The translations under genes and the position numbers were made by a program. This document shows positions 51,877-62,046 of a stretch of DNA of 64,000 bases, piece by piece; the stretch's first letter is position 1; each line of letters starts with the position of its first letter. Location of the stretch: assembly GCF_001183605.1 (NCBI RefSeq), contig NZ_LFXJ01000005.1, forward strand, positions 1,709,004 to 1,773,003, given 5' to 3'. Source of the stretch: Lysinibacillus xylanilyticus (GTDB taxonomy: Bacteria > Bacillota > Bacilli > Bacillales_A > Planococcaceae). The notes below the pieces were generated by a model. It made no database searches. It had not been told where the DNA came from and saw only the letters and a list, made by a program, of their open reading frames with translations.

Positions 51877-52217
51877 AATCTCCTCCAGGTTAACTGCTTA
51901 ATTATAGTATGAATAAATTTTATCCTTTACATTCATAGAGACCGCGAAGCTCTCTGGAAGAGCTTTGCAGTCTCAATATTAGATCATCTTATTAGTAAAA
52001 TTTCACCCGCCATGATTGGGCAAGGTATGGTAAAGAAATAAAGATGGAGTCAACGTAAAACTATTGCTCCATCTTTATTTTTCATTCAATATTTAGGCTC
52101 TGTTTTATTATGCAGGGCTTCCTATTTTCAGCTTACCCCTTGACTTCTATCTAGAACATACCGAAAGTTCGATTAATTACCAGGAGTACAGGCATTTTAT
52201 TTAACTATTTAATATGC
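51877..52217. other. Intergenic region with two hairpins
   Basis: GAGACCGCGAAGCTCT..AGAGCTTTGCAGTCTC (about 51942-51978), and AAAGATGGAG (52040-52049) with CTCCATCTTT (52067-52076), a bidirectional terminator of maeA. A 40-base stretch near 51985 resembles one near 55345. Confidence 0.55.
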
Positions 52218-53927
52218 TTAGGAATTAATCTTTGTCCAAGTACCTACACTCTTAATTTCTTTATACTCAGGTTTCCACATAGAATCTTCAATAACTTTTT
52301 CAACATCTTGAATATCTATTCTTGCAATTCCTTCGCTTATTGCAGCACGGGCTACTTCGATGGCTACATATTTTGAAACTTCATGAAGCTTTTCAATAGA
52401 TGGCAGCAATGATGCTCCAGGTTTACTTGTGTCTGACATTTTTGCAACCGCATATGCAGCAGCTGCAAACATTCCTTTTGAGATAACTTCAGCTTTGGCA
52501 ACAATCGCTCCCAAGCCTAGGCCTGGGAATACAAATGCGTTATTTGACTGCCCAATTTCATAGGAAACACCTTTGTATTCTACATTGGCAAACGGGCTGC
52601 CGGTTGCAATTAGAGCCTTGCCATCGGTCCACATAATCAGGTTTTCTGGCACTGCTTCAGTCAGTGCCGTAGGGTTGGACATAGGCAATATGATAGGACG
52701 CTCAACGTGCTTGGCCATTTCTTTAACAATTTCCTCAGTGAACGCGCTAGCTTGTCCTGAAGTACCAATCAGGATGGTCGGCTTCATCCTTTGAACTACT
52801 TCCGTTAATGAAATGATCCCTTCCTCATTCTTACCCCAGTCCTTAACTTCATCCATCTTTCTTGTATAAGGCTTCTGGAAGTTAAGAACATCTGGTGTTT
52901 CATCTGTTAGTAGACCACGATAGTCTACAGCCCAGAAACAATCACAGGCTTCTTCTTTGGTAGACCCTTCTAGAACCATGGCATCTACCATTTGGTCTGC
53001 GATACCAATGCCGGCAGCTCCTGGTCCAAAAACAACAATGCGCTGTTCCTTCAGGGATTCTCCTGTTACTTTTAAAGCAGACATGATAGCAGCAAGAGTA
53101 ACAGCACCTGTCCCCTGGATGTCATCGTTGAAGGTAAGGATTTTGTCACCGTATTTGTCCAAGATTTTTCGCGCATTGACGTTGCCAAGGTCCTCCCAGT
53201 GAATGAGAACCTCTGGAAAGAACTTTCTTGCAGTCTGAACGAATAAATCAATGAATTGATCATAACGATCACCGCGGACACGTGCGAATTTGTTTCCGAT
53301 ATACATAGGATCTGCAATCAAAGCCTGATTGTTCGTGCCAACATCCATCACGATTGGCAGAACACGGCTTGGATCAATACCAGCTGCAGCCGTGTATACG
53401 GCAAGTTTACCAATCGCAATATTAATACCGCCTATCCCTTGGTCCCCGATACCAAGAATGCTTTCAGAGTCTGTAACGACGATTAAGTCAATACCATTTT
53501 TTTGCTTTCCTAGATTATAAAATGCCTTTTCAATGCTCTCAGGATCCTCAATAGAAAGATATAAGCCACCTGGTCGTCTGTAGCTTTGAGAGTATGACTG
53601 AATTGCATCACCGACAGTAGGAGTGTAGATGATAGGGAGCATTTCTGCCAAGTGTTCTTTCAAAAGACGGTAAAACAAGACAACATTGCGGTTATATAAA
53701 TCAAAAAGCAGCCCGTTTTTGAACAGATTCGTCGTTCGCGTCGAATATTGTTCGTAGACCCTATTAACTTGTTCATCAAGGGTGAGTACTTGTGGCGGTA
53801 ACAGACCTTCAAGTCCAAGGTCTTCTCTTTCTTCTTTCGTAAAAGCTGTTCCTTTATTCAAAAAAGGATTGGAGAGAACTTCTTTTCCTTTTATTGTAGT
53901 TATAATAACATTATTAGGTATATTCAT
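52218..53927 (-). CDS. maeA: NAD-dependent malic enzyme
   Basis: A 569-residue cytosolic enzyme that oxidatively decarboxylates malate to pyruvate. Length and order match the long NAD malic enzymes: [16 protein letters not shown] with RRPGGLYLS near residue 118, [16 protein letters not shown], the metal-binding [11 protein letters not shown] near 258, the NAD loop [14 protein letters not shown] near 300, and PLSNPT-like [22 protein letters not shown] precedes the ATG. It is transcribed toward the MalK/MalR-type kinase genes and separated from them by terminators. Confidence 0.96.
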   Translation of the reverse strand: MNIPNNVIITTIKGKEVLSNPFLNKGTAFTKEEREDLGLEGLLPPQVLTLDEQVNRVYEQYSTRTTNLFKNGLLFDLYNRNVVLFYRLLKEHLAEMLPIIYTPTVGDAIQSYSQSYRRPGGLYLSIEDPESIEKAFYNLGKQKNGIDLIVVTDSESILGIGDQGIGGINIAIGKLAVYTAAAGIDPSRVLPIVMDVGTNNQALIADPMYIGNKFARVRGDRYDQFIDLFVQTARKFFPEVLIHWEDLGNVNARKILDKYGDKILTFNDDIQGTGAVTLAAIMSALKVTGESLKEQRIVVFGPGAAGIGIADQMVDAMVLEGSTKEEACDCFWAVDYRGLLTDETPDVLNFQKPYTRKMDEVKDWGKNEEGIISLTEVVQRMKPTILIGTSGQASAFTEEIVKEMAKHVERPIILPMSNPTALTEAVPENLIMWTDGKALIATGSPFANVEYKGVSYEIGQSNNAFVFPGLGLGAIVAKAEVISKGMFAAAAYAVAKMSDTSKPGASLLPSIEKLHEVSKYVAIEVARAAISEGIARIDIQDVEKVIEDSMWKPEYKEIKSVGTWTKINS

Positions 53928-54040
53928 GGTGTTTCCTTCCTTCTATTTTAAAATAGCTATTCCGACAATACTGAAACCACGTTAACAAAATTTTCCTCAT
54001 TCATTATTTTTTAACATAATGACCCTTTTTTGAACTAAAC

Positions 54041-54070
54041 AAAGCAGACAGTGAAACCGCTGACTGCTTT
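54041..54070 (-). terminator. Terminator between the permease and malic enzyme genes
   Basis: AAAGCAG..CTGCTTT stem (54041-54070); on the minus strand TTTGTTTAGTTC follows. Confidence 0.6.
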
Positions 54071-54150
54071 ATCTTTGTTTCATTTTCAAACTGGCTAAAA
54101 AGTTACATCTTTATGATGGCCGGGATAACCATAGAATTTTACTTTATTGT

Positions 54151-55119
54151 TCATGTTGCCCTTGCAATTGATTCTTTAGCTTTTTTCTTTTCGGATCTTT
54201 TATATGCATAATTAACAATAATCGGACAGATTATTGCAGATATTACACATGCTGCTGCAACTTGTGCGGTAGCTCCTGGTGCTATGTGAGCTAAGGTTGG
54301 ATCTGCTGCTGCAACAACAGCTGGTGTAGCTACCGCATTTCCTGCAGTTGATCCTGTTGCTAGACCAACTATAGGATTTTCTTTAAATAACTTCAAAAGT
54401 AGGTAAGCTCCAATTCCAGTGAATGCAGCTATTAATCCTAGTAGTATGCCAGGACCTCCCGCTTTTATAATAGTTGAAAGATCCATCCCTGCACCTAATG
54501 GGAATGAGAAGAATGGGATTAATAATAATTTACTGCTTCCAAGGAACTTTCTCATATCAGAATCAATATTCCCTAAAATCATTCCTATTACTATTGGAAT
54601 TAATACTCCTATAAGTGTTTGAAAAGGAATTGTGGCAAGGCCAGATGCACCTAATGCAACTAATGTGAAAAATGGACCATCTTTTAAAGAAAATACAGCA
54701 TATGCGCCTACATCGGTTTCGTCACCATACGATGAGGCAAGAGATGCATATAATCCACCATTAGCATTTAATAACGCTGCAAGGATGGCTAATGGTGATA
54801 ATCCTAGTATTCCGGTAGGCCCAAAAACCATTGCTACAGTTATACCTATTCCAGCACCCACTATAAATTTTCCTGTTATTAATATTGCACCTTTTTTTAT
54901 TGCCTTAGGTGCTAATTTGAAATTAATTTGTGAACCAATTAAAAACATAAAACATGCCAAAATAGTTGATGATGCTTCTTTACTGAATAATGCTGTTGTA
55001 AAACTTCCTATTTTTAAAATTTCCGGAAAAAATGTGTTCGTTAATACCCCTAAAAAAAGTGGGACAACCATCATTCCACCTGGAATTTTATCAAGCGTTT
55101 TCTTAATTGGAATTTGCAT
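54151..55119 (-). CDS. kdgT: 2-keto-3-deoxygluconate permease family transporter
   Basis: A 322-residue membrane protein with about ten helices. IKKTLDKIPGGMMVVPLFLG at the start, LSPLAILAALLNANGGLYAS near residue 105, and GLATGSTAGNAVATPAVVAA near 255 are KdgT signatures. The family imports 2-keto-3-deoxygluconate, but the location next to malic enzyme and a C4-acid sensor leaves another small carboxylate possible. AGGAGGGG precedes the ATG. A 17-bp palindrome lies 150 bases upstream. Confidence 0.9.
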   Translation of the reverse strand: MQIPIKKTLDKIPGGMMVVPLFLGVLTNTFFPEILKIGSFTTALFSKEASSTILACFMFLIGSQINFKLAPKAIKKGAILITGKFIVGAGIGITVAMVFGPTGILGLSPLAILAALLNANGGLYASLASSYGDETDVGAYAVFSLKDGPFFTLVALGASGLATIPFQTLIGVLIPIVIGMILGNIDSDMRKFLGSSKLLLIPFFSFPLGAGMDLSTIIKAGGPGILLGLIAAFTGIGAYLLLKLFKENPIVGLATGSTAGNAVATPAVVAAADPTLAHIAPGATAQVAAACVISAIICPIIVNYAYKRSEKKKAKESIARAT

Positions 55120-55268
55120 TTTTACCCCTCCTAAAATAGTTTTATAACTTCGAGTGAATCGATTATTTTACCAATTTCTCCGTTAATTGCAGAAAGCGGT
55201 TCCAATTTTCTCGCATGTTATACTATTTTTTATCTCCCTTTGCTTTGTTACGTGTCTATCATATTCGG

Positions 55269-55285
55269 ATGAAAACCGTTTTCAT
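55269..55285 (-). promoter_or_regulatory. 17-bp palindromic operator upstream of kdgT
   Basis: ATGAAAACCGTTTTCAT is a perfect palindrome around a central C. It resembles LacI-family sites (KdgR, CcpA cre) but has odd spacing for a cre. A -10-like TATGAT lies next to it on the minus strand (55257-55262). Confidence 0.5.
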
Positions 55286-55863
55286 AGTTTATGAAAGTTA
55301 AATAATCCTTTTTGTAAATAAAAAAAGTAAGCAGCCTTTATCATTAATCATCGAATTAGCAAAATGCCACCCCACATAATCAAGGTAAGAACCATTGCAT
55401 TTTTTATAATCGAAAGTCGAACATCCACCGATTCGGACAGGGAAAATAAACAGGTTTTCAAAAGTAAGAAATAGCTAAAAAAATTATGGGGTTTTACTTG
55501 AGCGCTTTCTTTATGAGGAATGCAGAAGAAGAGATGAAAAAGCGGAGTACTTACACGACAATTTGCTATAGTGAAAAATGGTGTTGCCTATGCGATTAAG
55601 AGATTTATCTTGTGAAAATTAACTTAGTACGATCTTTTATCTGCGCCTGGAGCAATTTCAGGAGTTTATTTTCTATGTAAAAACTTGTGAAGAACTTAGC
55701 TTTATTGCTGGTGAGTTAATAGATGTGTTCAAAAAGATTTCTTTGTATCTGGAATTTTAAAAGTGTCTTTCCAATATTTAAAAAAGACAATCCCCCGTAT
55801 AATTGTGTAAGGAGGGATTGTCAATAGCACTTTTCTCGGAAAGGAACCCATAAAACAACAAAA

Positions 55864-55909
55864 AGAGTATGTTTTGGAATAATTATTCAAAACATACTCT
55901 AATTTTTTT
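55864..55909. terminator. Bidirectional terminator
   Basis: AGAGTATGTTTTG (55864-55876) with CAAAACATACTCT (55888-55900), then T-rich on the plus strand and TTTTTGTTG on the minus strand. Serves the LCP gene. Confidence 0.85.
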
Positions 55910-55934
55910 GTGTATTGGCCAACTAACTACTTAA

Positions 55935-56903
55935 TTAGTTTGATCCCTTTGACTCCGAAGATGAAGCGTCATCTGCTTCATTGTCCTTTGATGATAAAAA
56001 CTCTTCTAATGCCTGTTTGTTCTTATCTAAGTTAATATCTAAGACATCACCTACATTCGTACGTTTATCTTCATAAGAATCTGCAACAGGAATTCGTAAA
56101 GTTTCCATACCTTTAGATTTTCCATTTACGATTCCTTTTCCAATTGTAAGGATTGTTTTATTATCAACATTTGTATCAAAGTATGAATCTGCAACACCAA
56201 GTAATTTTGGCAAATTCATTAAGCTTGATACACCGATTTGTTCTTTCACCTTCGTCAAAACCTCTTGCTGGCGTTCCACTCGACCAAAATCACTTAAACG
56301 ATCGTGGCGGAATCGTACATAACCTAATAACTCATTACCATGTAAAACTTGTTTTCCAGGATGTAAGGTCATACCAATTCCATAAGACATTTCATAAGGA
56401 ATATCAACCTCAATCCCATCCGGTGCTAAAAGATCTATAATTTTAGGAAATCCTTTAAAATCAGCAAGAGCATAGTAATTAACATCAATACCAAAATTCT
56501 GCTTAATTGTTTTCCTTACAAGTTCAGGACCTCCAAAAGCAAAAGCAGCATTTATTTTATTCATTCCGTGCCCTGGGATGTCGACATACGTATCTCTCAT
56601 GATAGAAACAAGTTTTACATCATTCGTCGTTTGATCATAGTGTGCAATCATTAACGAATCCGATCTACCGTCCTCGTCTCTAGCATCACTTCCTATTAAT
56701 AGCACATTAATCTGACCAAATTGCACATCCGCACCTTCAAATGGGTCATACGCCTTTTGGTCATCTTTATACAGACCATCGTCTGCCATAGCCAATCCGC
56801 TATTGTATTGATAAACCCCATAAATAATCCCTGCTACGATTACTAATGCGAATGCCAAGAACAAATTTCTTAGCCATTTACGGCTCTTTTTACTTCTTTT
56901 CAT
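55935..56903 (-). CDS. LytR-CpsA-Psr (LCP) family protein
   Basis: A 322-residue membrane-anchored ligase that attaches teichoic acid or other polymers to peptidoglycan. One N-terminal transmembrane helix (about 12-32) precedes the LCP domain: NVLLIGSDARDEDGRSDSLM, VSIMRDTYVDIPGHGMNKIN, LGYVRFRHDRLSDFGRVERQ. The Arg and Asp residues that bind the lipid pyrophosphate are present. The C-terminal tail is acidic and Ser-rich. TAGGTGG sets the ATG at 56903. Confidence 0.94.
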   Translation of the reverse strand: MKRSKKSRKWLRNLFLAFALVIVAGIIYGVYQYNSGLAMADDGLYKDDQKAYDPFEGADVQFGQINVLLIGSDARDEDGRSDSLMIAHYDQTTNDVKLVSIMRDTYVDIPGHGMNKINAAFAFGGPELVRKTIKQNFGIDVNYYALADFKGFPKIIDLLAPDGIEVDIPYEMSYGIGMTLHPGKQVLHGNELLGYVRFRHDRLSDFGRVERQQEVLTKVKEQIGVSSLMNLPKLLGVADSYFDTNVDNKTILTIGKGIVNGKSKGMETLRIPVADSYEDKRTNVGDVLDINLDKNKQALEEFLSSKDNEADDASSSESKGSN

Positions 56904-56927
56904 AATTAAATCCACCTATCTTATCAA

Positions 56928-56975
56928 TTATTCCTCGGCATAATTGCGTCTGGAATCGGTTTTGTGAAGAAGTTA
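56928..56975 (+). repeat. Internally deleted family B repeat
   Basis: ATCAATTATTCCTCGGCATA, GCGTCTGGAATCGGTTTTGT, then directly GAAGAAGTTAAAC. The middle and most of the right palindrome are missing. It lies four bases after the XRE-DUF1232 stop. Confidence 0.75.
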
Positions 56976-56979
56976 AACT

Positions 56980-57630
56980 CTAAGTTATTTTTTTAATTAA
57001 TGTCTTTGTAGTAAGTTGTACAGCTATTGCATCGTCTAAATAACCAATAGGAAATAGATAATCCGGTATAACATCTACAGGAATAATAAAATATAATAAA
57101 GTACTTCCGATTACGGTTAGTTCAAAAAGTGTTCCTTTCCCCAGTGAGAATTTCTCATATAACTCTTTTAATTTGCTTATAAATGGGCCTATGCTTCCTA
57201 CACTTTTAATTTTTTCATCAAAATCCTTATGAATCGTATTTTTACCTTCTTCTGTTTGCGCATAGAGTCCATAGCTTTCTAGTTTCTGTTCTACATGTGA
57301 CACCGAAAATTCATCATCATAAACATTAGAAGATTTAAGAAGAGATTGTATTGCATCAACAGACGTATGAATATCTGAATCTGACTCTTCTTGTCTCTGT
57401 TCTATGGCGTATCCTGCCGCTTCAAAAAGATTGATTAAAGGAACATCAAGGCAGTTAGCAAATTTTTCTAAATGTTGTGGTGTCGCATTCCTCTTTCCAT
57501 TTATTATCCGTGAGATCGTAGCTGTGTCGATTCCAGTGAGTTCACTAAACTTCCGCATAGATAATGAATGTTCTTTCAATAACTCTCTCAGCAATAAACC
57601 AAGTGTATTACTGTTTCTCTGCTCAGCCAT
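56980..57630 (-). CDS. XRE regulator fused to DUF1232
   Basis: A 216-residue protein. Residues 10-65 are a Cro/C1-type helix-turn-helix (SLSMRKFSELTGIDTATISR, IINGKRNATPQHLEKFANCL). After a variable linker, residues 165-205 form a DUF1232/YkvA hydrophobic segment (YFIIPVDVIPDYLFPIGYLD, DDAIAV). DUF1232 is membrane-associated, so the regulator may be tethered. AAGGGAG precedes the ATG. A 17-bp palindrome (57718-57734) lies upstream. Confidence 0.9.
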   Translation of the reverse strand: MAEQRNSNTLGLLLRELLKEHSLSMRKFSELTGIDTATISRIINGKRNATPQHLEKFANCLDVPLINLFEAAGYAIEQRQEESDSDIHTSVDAIQSLLKSSNVYDDEFSVSHVEQKLESYGLYAQTEEGKNTIHKDFDEKIKSVGSIGPFISKLKELYEKFSLGKGTLFELTVIGSTLLYFIIPVDVIPDYLFPIGYLDDAIAVQLTTKTLIKKIT

Positions 57631-57717
57631 CTTCGATTCTCCCTTCTTACAGTGACTAACATGACTTCACGCAGTTGTCTATTATGAAAATCTCATTCTC
57701 AAGAAGTGTATAGTTAC

Positions 57718-57734
57718 GTTGACATTTTGTCAAC
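57718..57734. promoter_or_regulatory. Palindrome upstream of the XRE-DUF1232 gene
   Basis: GTTGACATTTTGTCAAC is a perfect palindrome, 88 bases from the start codon. Half sites GTTGACAAA recur near 58419 and 58449, upstream of ytaF. Confidence 0.45.
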
Positions 57735-57741
57735 ACTTTAG

Positions 57742-58377
57742 TTAGAAGAATGCTGCAAAAGCGATTATTAACAACATTACTCCACTAATAATTGTTCCAA
57801 ATTGCCCTACAGTAAATGAACCGATGCGAACATCCGCTACTTTACTACCTAACTTAACACCTAACCAAACAGTAATAAAACTCCCAATTGCAGCAAGTAT
57901 CGAGATGACAAGCGGCGAAAGTCCAAGTAAACCTGCACCTACCCCATTCGTAAGTGCATTCGCCGCTAAGGCAATGCCGAGAAGTACAGCTTCTCCCCAT
58001 CCAATTTCTCCAGACTTATTAAAATGGGCTTCCTCGGGATTTCTTAAAATATCTTGAACATTATTATTGGACTGCATTTCATTTTTCCTATCCACTATTG
58101 AAGTTTCTTGTTTCCGCGGTTTAGCCAAAAGAATAATCCGAATTCCGATTATACATAATAATACCGCTCCGATGACCACAGGAATCATACCTGGAAGAAT
58201 TTTTGACAGCCATACACCAAATGTAATGCCTGCCATACTCATAAGAAAACAAATGACCGAGATTAAAATATTTTTATCAAATCTAACATTGATCTTTCGA
58301 ATCCCGTAAGAAAGTCCGACACCCAAATTATCAATACTAGATGAAAATGTAAAAGCCAAAATGATTAACCAAGTCAC
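57742..58377 (-). CDS. ytaF: Sporulation membrane protein YtaF (MntP-like)
   Basis: A 211-residue membrane protein with six helices in two similar halves (FTFSSSIDNLGVGLSYGIRK and LGIALAANALTNGVGAGLLG), the layout of MntP/YtaF cation exporters. A hydrophilic linker separates the halves. YtaF is named for a sporulation role; metal export is inferred from MntP. The start is GTG with an imperfect AAGGGATGTGG site. Confidence 0.9.
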   Translation of the reverse strand: MTWLIILAFTFSSSIDNLGVGLSYGIRKINVRFDKNILISVICFLMSMAGITFGVWLSKILPGMIPVVIGAVLLCIIGIRIILLAKPRKQETSIVDRKNEMQSNNNVQDILRNPEEAHFNKSGEIGWGEAVLLGIALAANALTNGVGAGLLGLSPLVISILAAIGSFITVWLGVKLGSKVADVRIGSFTVGQFGTIISGVMLLIIAFAAFF

Positions 58378-59116
58378 TCAACCACATCCCTTATTTTTTT
58401 ATAGCATATTATTCGCGTTGACAAATGGTGCGTATTATCCGGAAAATGTTGACAAAAAAACAACAACTCCTTAGTAACACCATACAAAGTACTGAAAAAT
58501 CGGTGAATATTGGATTACCACCATGCATGAAAGCGATATTTTTACGCACGCAAAAAAAGACTGAACGAAATATTCATTCTTTCGCAAGGTCGGATTGTAT
58601 ATAGTGAAGTTACCATTTATAAACAGCTGGAAGCCCCTCTTTCGTATTCATATGGTAAATTGAATTAAAGAAGATGGCTTACAACTTTCAAAACCTTATT
58701 CATAATGACGGCAACCATAATATGTTTAATGCTACCCTCCAATAGGGAATCTATTGGCAAGCATACATTAAATTAAGTTATGTTCACTAACAATATAACC
58801 ATTATTATTTGCATCTTGATCCACCATATATTTAGGGAAAAAGTCGCTGGTTGTCCATCTATAATAAACTGCCGCATAAAAATGTACTATTCTACTACAT
58901 TGTTCATTATTATCCATCAATAATTTACTTAAAATTAAAATTTATAGTAAATTTTTATAAAGTTAATATTTAATTTTCATCAGCTCTTCGGTATTTTTTA
59001 CTTTAATACATAACCTTTCATAACTAGGAGAATATATCCTTTTATTGATTTTATAGTTAATTTTTTCGTGTGTTTTTTGTATAATAATGCAATATAGTTT
59101 TAAAGGAGTGTCATTT
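58378..59116. other. Intergenic region, possible gene remnant
   Basis: Between about 58520 and 58670 the plus strand reads protein-like in broken frames (CATGAAAGCGATATTTTTAC, TTGTATATAGTGAAGTTACC), possibly a decayed gene. The rest is AT-rich, with GTTGACA half sites at 58419 and 58449. Confidence 0.35.
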
Positions 59117-60574
59117 ATGAAAAAACATATTTTAAGTTTATTTCTTGTGATGTTTGCTATGTTTGGATTCGCTTCAACAAGCAATGCATCAAATACGATT
59201 TATTTAGAATCTGGCAACACACATTCAAACACACTAACATCTCCAAAAGAATCACAGTGGTATCAAATTAATACTACGCAAGATAACAGCGATATTAATA
59301 TTTATTTAGCAAATACAACTGCACCAATCAGATTTTCTCTATATGATAGTAATAAAAATTTAATTGAATGGAATTCTACATCTGTTTTCAAAACTTTAAA
59401 AACTGGTACATACTATATTGAAGTTTATGATTACGATTGGGGTAATAGCTATTCTAGCGGATCTTATGAAATTAAAGCGACGTATAGTAGTGGAAAAAAC
59501 GTTACTCATGATCCGACTACATTTGAACCTAATGATACGCGTGAAAATGCTTTCCCTATTCAGTCAGGAAAAAAGATTTCTTCTTTAATTTCAAATGAAA
59601 ATGATGTTGATTTTTATAAATTTAGTACGACTGTAGACAATGGTGATGTTAATATTTATTTAGCAAATACATCCGCACCAATCAAATTTAACCTATATGA
59701 TAGTAATAAAAATTTAATTGCTAGCAATAACTCATCTCTTTTCAAATCTTTAAAAGCTGGTACATATTATATTGAAGTTTATGATTTCTATTGGGATAGA
59801 CAATACTCTTCTGGTACGTATGATTTAATTGCGACCTATTCTACAAATTCTAAAGAGCACAATCCATCAACATTTGAACCTAATGATACGCTTGAAAATG
59901 CTTTCCCTATCAAATCAAATATTTCAATCAACTCTCAAATTTCAAATAGCTCTGATATTGATTTTTATTCAATTACGTTAAATAAAGAAGGAAATGTAAA
60001 CATCTCGTTATCCAATACTTCAGCGCTAATACGGTTTAAAATATATGATGCCAATAAAAAACAGTTGGATACTAGCTCAGAATCTTCTTCAAAACATTTA
60101 GCAGCCGGCACATACTATATCGAAGTTTACGCTGACTATTGGGGTGATCAATACTCTTCTGGTACGTATACTTTAACTGCTGGTTATCCAAATGCAATAG
60201 CAAAAAGCAACGAGATTTTATTATATTTAAATAGCAAAACAGCCTATATTAATGGTAAAAGTAAAACACTTGCCATTGCACCTTTCACTAAACAAGAAAC
60301 AACCTTTGTACCTTTACGCTTTGTAAGTGAAGAGCTTGGTGCAAAAGTTAACTGGAATTCTAAAAATAATGATATTACAGTACAGTTAAACGGTTCAAAA
60401 ATCATATTAAATACCGAAAGCTATTATGTAACTGTGAACGGCAATGGTAAGACACTTCAAGTAAAACCTGAAGTCATTAATGGCACGACATTTGTTCCAC
60501 TTCGCTTTGTAAGTGAAGCACTTGGTAAATCTGTACTTTGGAACGCTAAAAACAAGAGCATTTTAATTAAATAA
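59117..60574 (+). CDS. Secreted PPC-domain protein with stalk-like C-terminus
   Basis: A 485-residue exported protein. A signal peptide ends near residue 25. Three bacterial pre-peptidase C-terminal (PPC) domains follow, each closing with GTYYIEVY-type strands (about residues 30-130, 145-245, 255-360) and linked by TFEPNDTxENAFPI. The C-terminal 120 residues carry two copper-amine-oxidase-N-like repeats (TTFVPLRFVSEELGAKVNWN and TTFVPLRFVSEALGKSVLWN). No catalytic domain is present, so it probably binds polymers or the wall. AAAGGAGTG sets the ATG at 59117. Confidence 0.9.
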   Translation: MKKHILSLFLVMFAMFGFASTSNASNTIYLESGNTHSNTLTSPKESQWYQINTTQDNSDINIYLANTTAPIRFSLYDSNKNLIEWNSTSVFKTLKTGTYYIEVYDYDWGNSYSSGSYEIKATYSSGKNVTHDPTTFEPNDTRENAFPIQSGKKISSLISNENDVDFYKFSTTVDNGDVNIYLANTSAPIKFNLYDSNKNLIASNNSSLFKSLKAGTYYIEVYDFYWDRQYSSGTYDLIATYSTNSKEHNPSTFEPNDTLENAFPIKSNISINSQISNSSDIDFYSITLNKEGNVNISLSNTSALIRFKIYDANKKQLDTSSESSSKHLAAGTYYIEVYADYWGDQYSSGTYTLTAGYPNAIAKSNEILLYLNSKTAYINGKSKTLAIAPFTKQETTFVPLRFVSEELGAKVNWNSKNNDITVQLNGSKIILNTESYYVTVNGNGKTLQVKPEVINGTTFVPLRFVSEALGKSVLWNAKNKSILIK

Positions 60575-60645
60575 TTACAGTAAATTTCTCTAATAAACAA
60601 GGCGCTTAAAGCGTACCCAGAACGCAAATCAATTCCTTCAATGGC

Positions 60646-60690
60646 AAAAAGTCATCATTTTTCTCTTTCGAAAAATGATGACTTTTTATT
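60646..60690. terminator. Bidirectional terminator
   Basis: AAAAAGTCATCATTTTT (60646-60662) with AAAAATGATGACTTTTT (60671-60687): a 17-bp perfect stem. Confidence 0.9.
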
Positions 60691-60757
60691 ATGTCCCTAG
60701 CTCTCTTTTCATAAGCGCACTTACTTATGGTGCGGTTTACTGCGTCAAAATAAAAGA

Positions 60758-61708
60758 CTAAACCTTTTCCTTTAATAATTTTCTTTTCTTCTTATTTATG
60801 TACATCTTCGCATCTGCTTGGCTAAACAACTGCTCCATAACGCCGTAAGAGGAGTTGCTATATTCATATCCGATAGATATTTTAATCGATGAGAACGGCA
60901 AATCTTTATAGTCTTTTTGCATTTTCATCTCAATATTTTTTAAATACTGCTCCACTTCTAACACGCTTTTATTTGGAATAAGAATAGAGAATTCATCACC
61001 ACCGATTCTTGCTATAAGCATGTCATTATCTGCATAAGCTTCCAAACAAGCTGCTGTTTCACAAACTAATTTATCCCCTATTTGATGACCGTATTTGTCA
61101 TTAACCCATTTCAGCTCATCTAAATCAGCTAGGACTACTGTAATCGGGTCGTTGCTTTCGTTAAAATGAGCCATTTTTGCTTGAAAATATTCACGATTAT
61201 ACAAATTTGTTAAGGCATCATGTGTAGATTTGTACTCTAATTGCTGTTGTAATACGATTTTATCATTAATATTTCTAAATAAACCTTGTACAGCTACATA
61301 CTTGCCATCCTTATAAACAGGTGTAGCATATTCTTCAGTCCAAATATATTCCCCTAGATGATTTTTTAAGCGCACCGTAATAGGCTGGTTAAAATTAAGT
61401 GTCCCAAATATTTTCTTTTCTAAGATCTCATAATCATCTGGATGGACGATTTCAAAAATTTTATCAGGATCCTGTAAATGATCACTTAATGCATTTGGAC
61501 CAAGGAGATTATTGATAGTAGGACTTAAATATAGATATTTCAACTTAGGATCCGTCTCACAGTAATATAAAATATCACGTATATTTTCAACCGATTCTAC
61601 CAATGGTTCTAATAACTCTACTTTTTGTTGTAGCTTAGATTTTTGGTAATGTAGGCGTAAACATATTAGTAAAAGTCCTATTATTATGCCCTTCAAAAAA
61701 ATCCACAT
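60758..61708 (-). CDS. PAS-GGDEF diguanylate cyclase
   Basis: A 316-residue protein with one N-terminal transmembrane helix (about 2-20) and a PAS fold with PAC-like end (about 40-145; FEIVHPDDYEILEKKIFG, TPVYKDGKYVAVQGLFRNI). The GGDEF domain has THDALTNLYNREYFQAKM, LADLDELKWVNDKYGHQIGD and an intact RIGGDEFSIL motif. It should synthesise cyclic di-GMP at the membrane. GAGGGCGG sets the ATG at 61708, six codons into the longest frame. Confidence 0.93.
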   Translation of the reverse strand: MWIFLKGIIIGLLLICLRLHYQKSKLQQKVELLEPLVESVENIRDILYYCETDPKLKYLYLSPTINNLLGPNALSDHLQDPDKIFEIVHPDDYEILEKKIFGTLNFNQPITVRLKNHLGEYIWTEEYATPVYKDGKYVAVQGLFRNINDKIVLQQQLEYKSTHDALTNLYNREYFQAKMAHFNESNDPITVVLADLDELKWVNDKYGHQIGDKLVCETAACLEAYADNDMLIARIGGDEFSILIPNKSVLEVEQYLKNIEMKMQKDYKDLPFSSIKISIGYEYSNSSYGVMEQLFSQADAKMYINKKKRKLLKEKV

Positions 61709-62046
61709 ATAATAACCCGCCCTCATTTAAATTGTGCATTTAAATTTTGTAATTTTATTTTCCGGAAATAACAATAAATTTCCGAATTTTGTAACATAAA
61801 ATAAATTATACCTCCATTTTACCTATAACAAAAGGCTAATATATTATTTATTTAATACCTCCATTTAATGAAATAAAAAAATGAATTAATTGAGTAGCTG
61901 CACAATAGTTATGAAGAATCAGATGCCAATGAGATGCTGATTATTGCAAATTACATTTTGTTGCTATAAAAAAATAACAATGAAATTGTAGTAAACATTG
62001 ACGTATCATTTAGCGCATAAAAAAACGCTTGGAAAATATCCAAACG
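61709..62046. other. Intergenic region
   Basis: AT-rich, with an ACGCTTGGA/TCCAAACGT hairpin (about 62027-62047) ending the GNAT remnant. Nothing else was recognised. Confidence 0.5.

Larger units (their letters stand above)
55120..55934. other. Long intergenic region
   Basis: Holds the kdgT promoter area and palindrome (55269-55285), a stretch at about 55345-55375 similar to one at 51985, a minus-strand-start-like stretch AATTGTGTAAGGAGGGATTG near 55802 that resembles an IS end, and a terminator at 55864-55909. No intact gene was recognised. Decayed insertion sequences are likely. Confidence 0.45.
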
